Origin: Mesorhizobium sp. ES1-1
GTDB taxonomy: Bacteria; Pseudomonadota; Alphaproteobacteria; Rhizobiales; Rhizobiaceae
Direction of reading: 5' to 3'
Length of the DNA: 64,000 bases
Assembly: GCF_020164785.1 (NCBI RefSeq)
Contig: NZ_JAIUGX010000013.1
Span: forward strand, 124,001 to 188,000
This document shows, piece by piece, positions 63,903-64,000 of this stretch (the stretch's first letter is position 1; each line of letters opens with the position of its first letter). The notes under the pieces were generated by a model that did no database searches, had not been told where the DNA came from, and worked only from the letters and a program-made list of their open reading frames with translations. The translations under genes were made by a program, and so were the position numbers.

Positions 63903-64000
63903 ATGAGGCCACAACAGCAGAACAGGCGCATGCGCGGTCGCAACAACAATGGCGGCGGCGGTGGCAACAACAATAATAACAACAATAATAACCGGAAGGG
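63903..64000 (+). CDS. DUF4167 domain protein, N-terminal part
   Basis: The first 32 codons read MRPQQQNRRMRGRNNNGGG followed by an uninterrupted run of nine asparagines, then RK, and the window ends. This start, basic and then Asn/Gly-rich, is characteristic of the DUF4167 family, whose conserved part (RNYESNGPDVKIRG-like) lies just after. The gene follows prfA-prmC in many Rhizobiales. The function is unknown; a nucleic-acid-binding role is suggested by the basic low-complexity tail but not shown. The end is outside the window. Confidence 0.85.
   Translation, partial: MRPQQQNRRMRGRNNNGGGGGNNNNNNNNNRK

Overview
The window is a GC-rich stretch of chromosomal DNA from an alphaproteobacterium of the order Rhizobiales (Hyphomicrobiales), most likely Mesorhizobium or a close relative. 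This is inferred from gene content and order (plsC-ydcF-ftsX-ftsE-hpt-cpdR; argH-lptM-lysA-TIGR02302; SDR-HIG1-pduO-etfBA-hbd; secA-ppiC-argJ-GNAT-mutT; comF-grxC-nit-DUF1178-ubiG-lysC-ptsP-prfA-prmC-DUF4167) and from mosaic palindromic intergenic repeats. No phage, transposon, CRISPR array or rRNA operon is seen. One tRNA-Leu(CAA) is present.

Layout. 1-4 kb: the tail of an aldo/keto reductase, PlsC, a LysR/DUF1348/PNPOx-like cassette in which the DUF1348 gene is frameshifted, and a YdcF-like envelope protein. 4-8 kb: cell division genes ftsX-ftsE, diverging across an intergenic region with an exact TTAA-N7-TTAA CtrA-type box from a DUF3426-like membrane protein, hpt and the CtrA-pathway regulator cpdR. 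8-10 kb: a DMT exporter and a LysR regulator. 10-17.5 kb: TIGR02302, a threonine-dehydratase-like enzyme, lysA, lptM and argH on the minus strand, then tlpA. 17.5-25.8 kb: two ABC importers, glycerol-3-phosphate (ugpBAEC) and ferric iron (fbpABC-like, with a RirA-type box over its promoter). 25.9-27.7 kb: an ECF sigma factor with its NrsF anti-sigma factor and an OsmC protein. 27.7-33 kb: a minus-strand fatty-acid/electron-transfer cluster (hbd, etfA, etfB, rhomboid, cobalamin adenosyltransferase, HIG1, SDR). 33-39 kb: BrkB-like and DMT membrane proteins separated by an 8-bp tandem array, then gluQ, alkA, an HNH nuclease, a 142-bp palindrome, dsbB, a YqaA/DedA protein and the tRNA. 39-50 kb: a BioF2-like acetyltransferase, secA, a parvulin, a TetR regulator, a caspase-like peptidase, argJ, a GNAT, mutT and an orphan Flp pilin. 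50-64 kb: a methyltransferase, comF, grxC, nitrilase-like, DUF1178, MarR/DMT, ubiG, a CHASE3 hybrid kinase, lysC, ptsP, prfA, prmC and the start of a DUF4167 protein.

Most of the window is core metabolism and cell biology: lysine and arginine synthesis (lysC, lysA, argH, argJ), envelope and secretion (ftsEX, secA, dsbB, tlpA, lptM, plsC), translation (prfA/prmC, gluQ, tRNA-Leu) and nutrient import. No clear new multi-gene system was found. The unexpected material is mostly in the junctions: a CtrA-type box at ftsEX near cpdR, RirA and ECF promoter candidates, several palindromes spanning convergent stop codons, a 10-copy 8-bp array supplying the end of a transporter gene, a 142-bp symmetric palindrome, a repeated 23-24 bp unit before lptM, and a caspase-like peptidase placed inside an otherwise conserved secA-argJ block.
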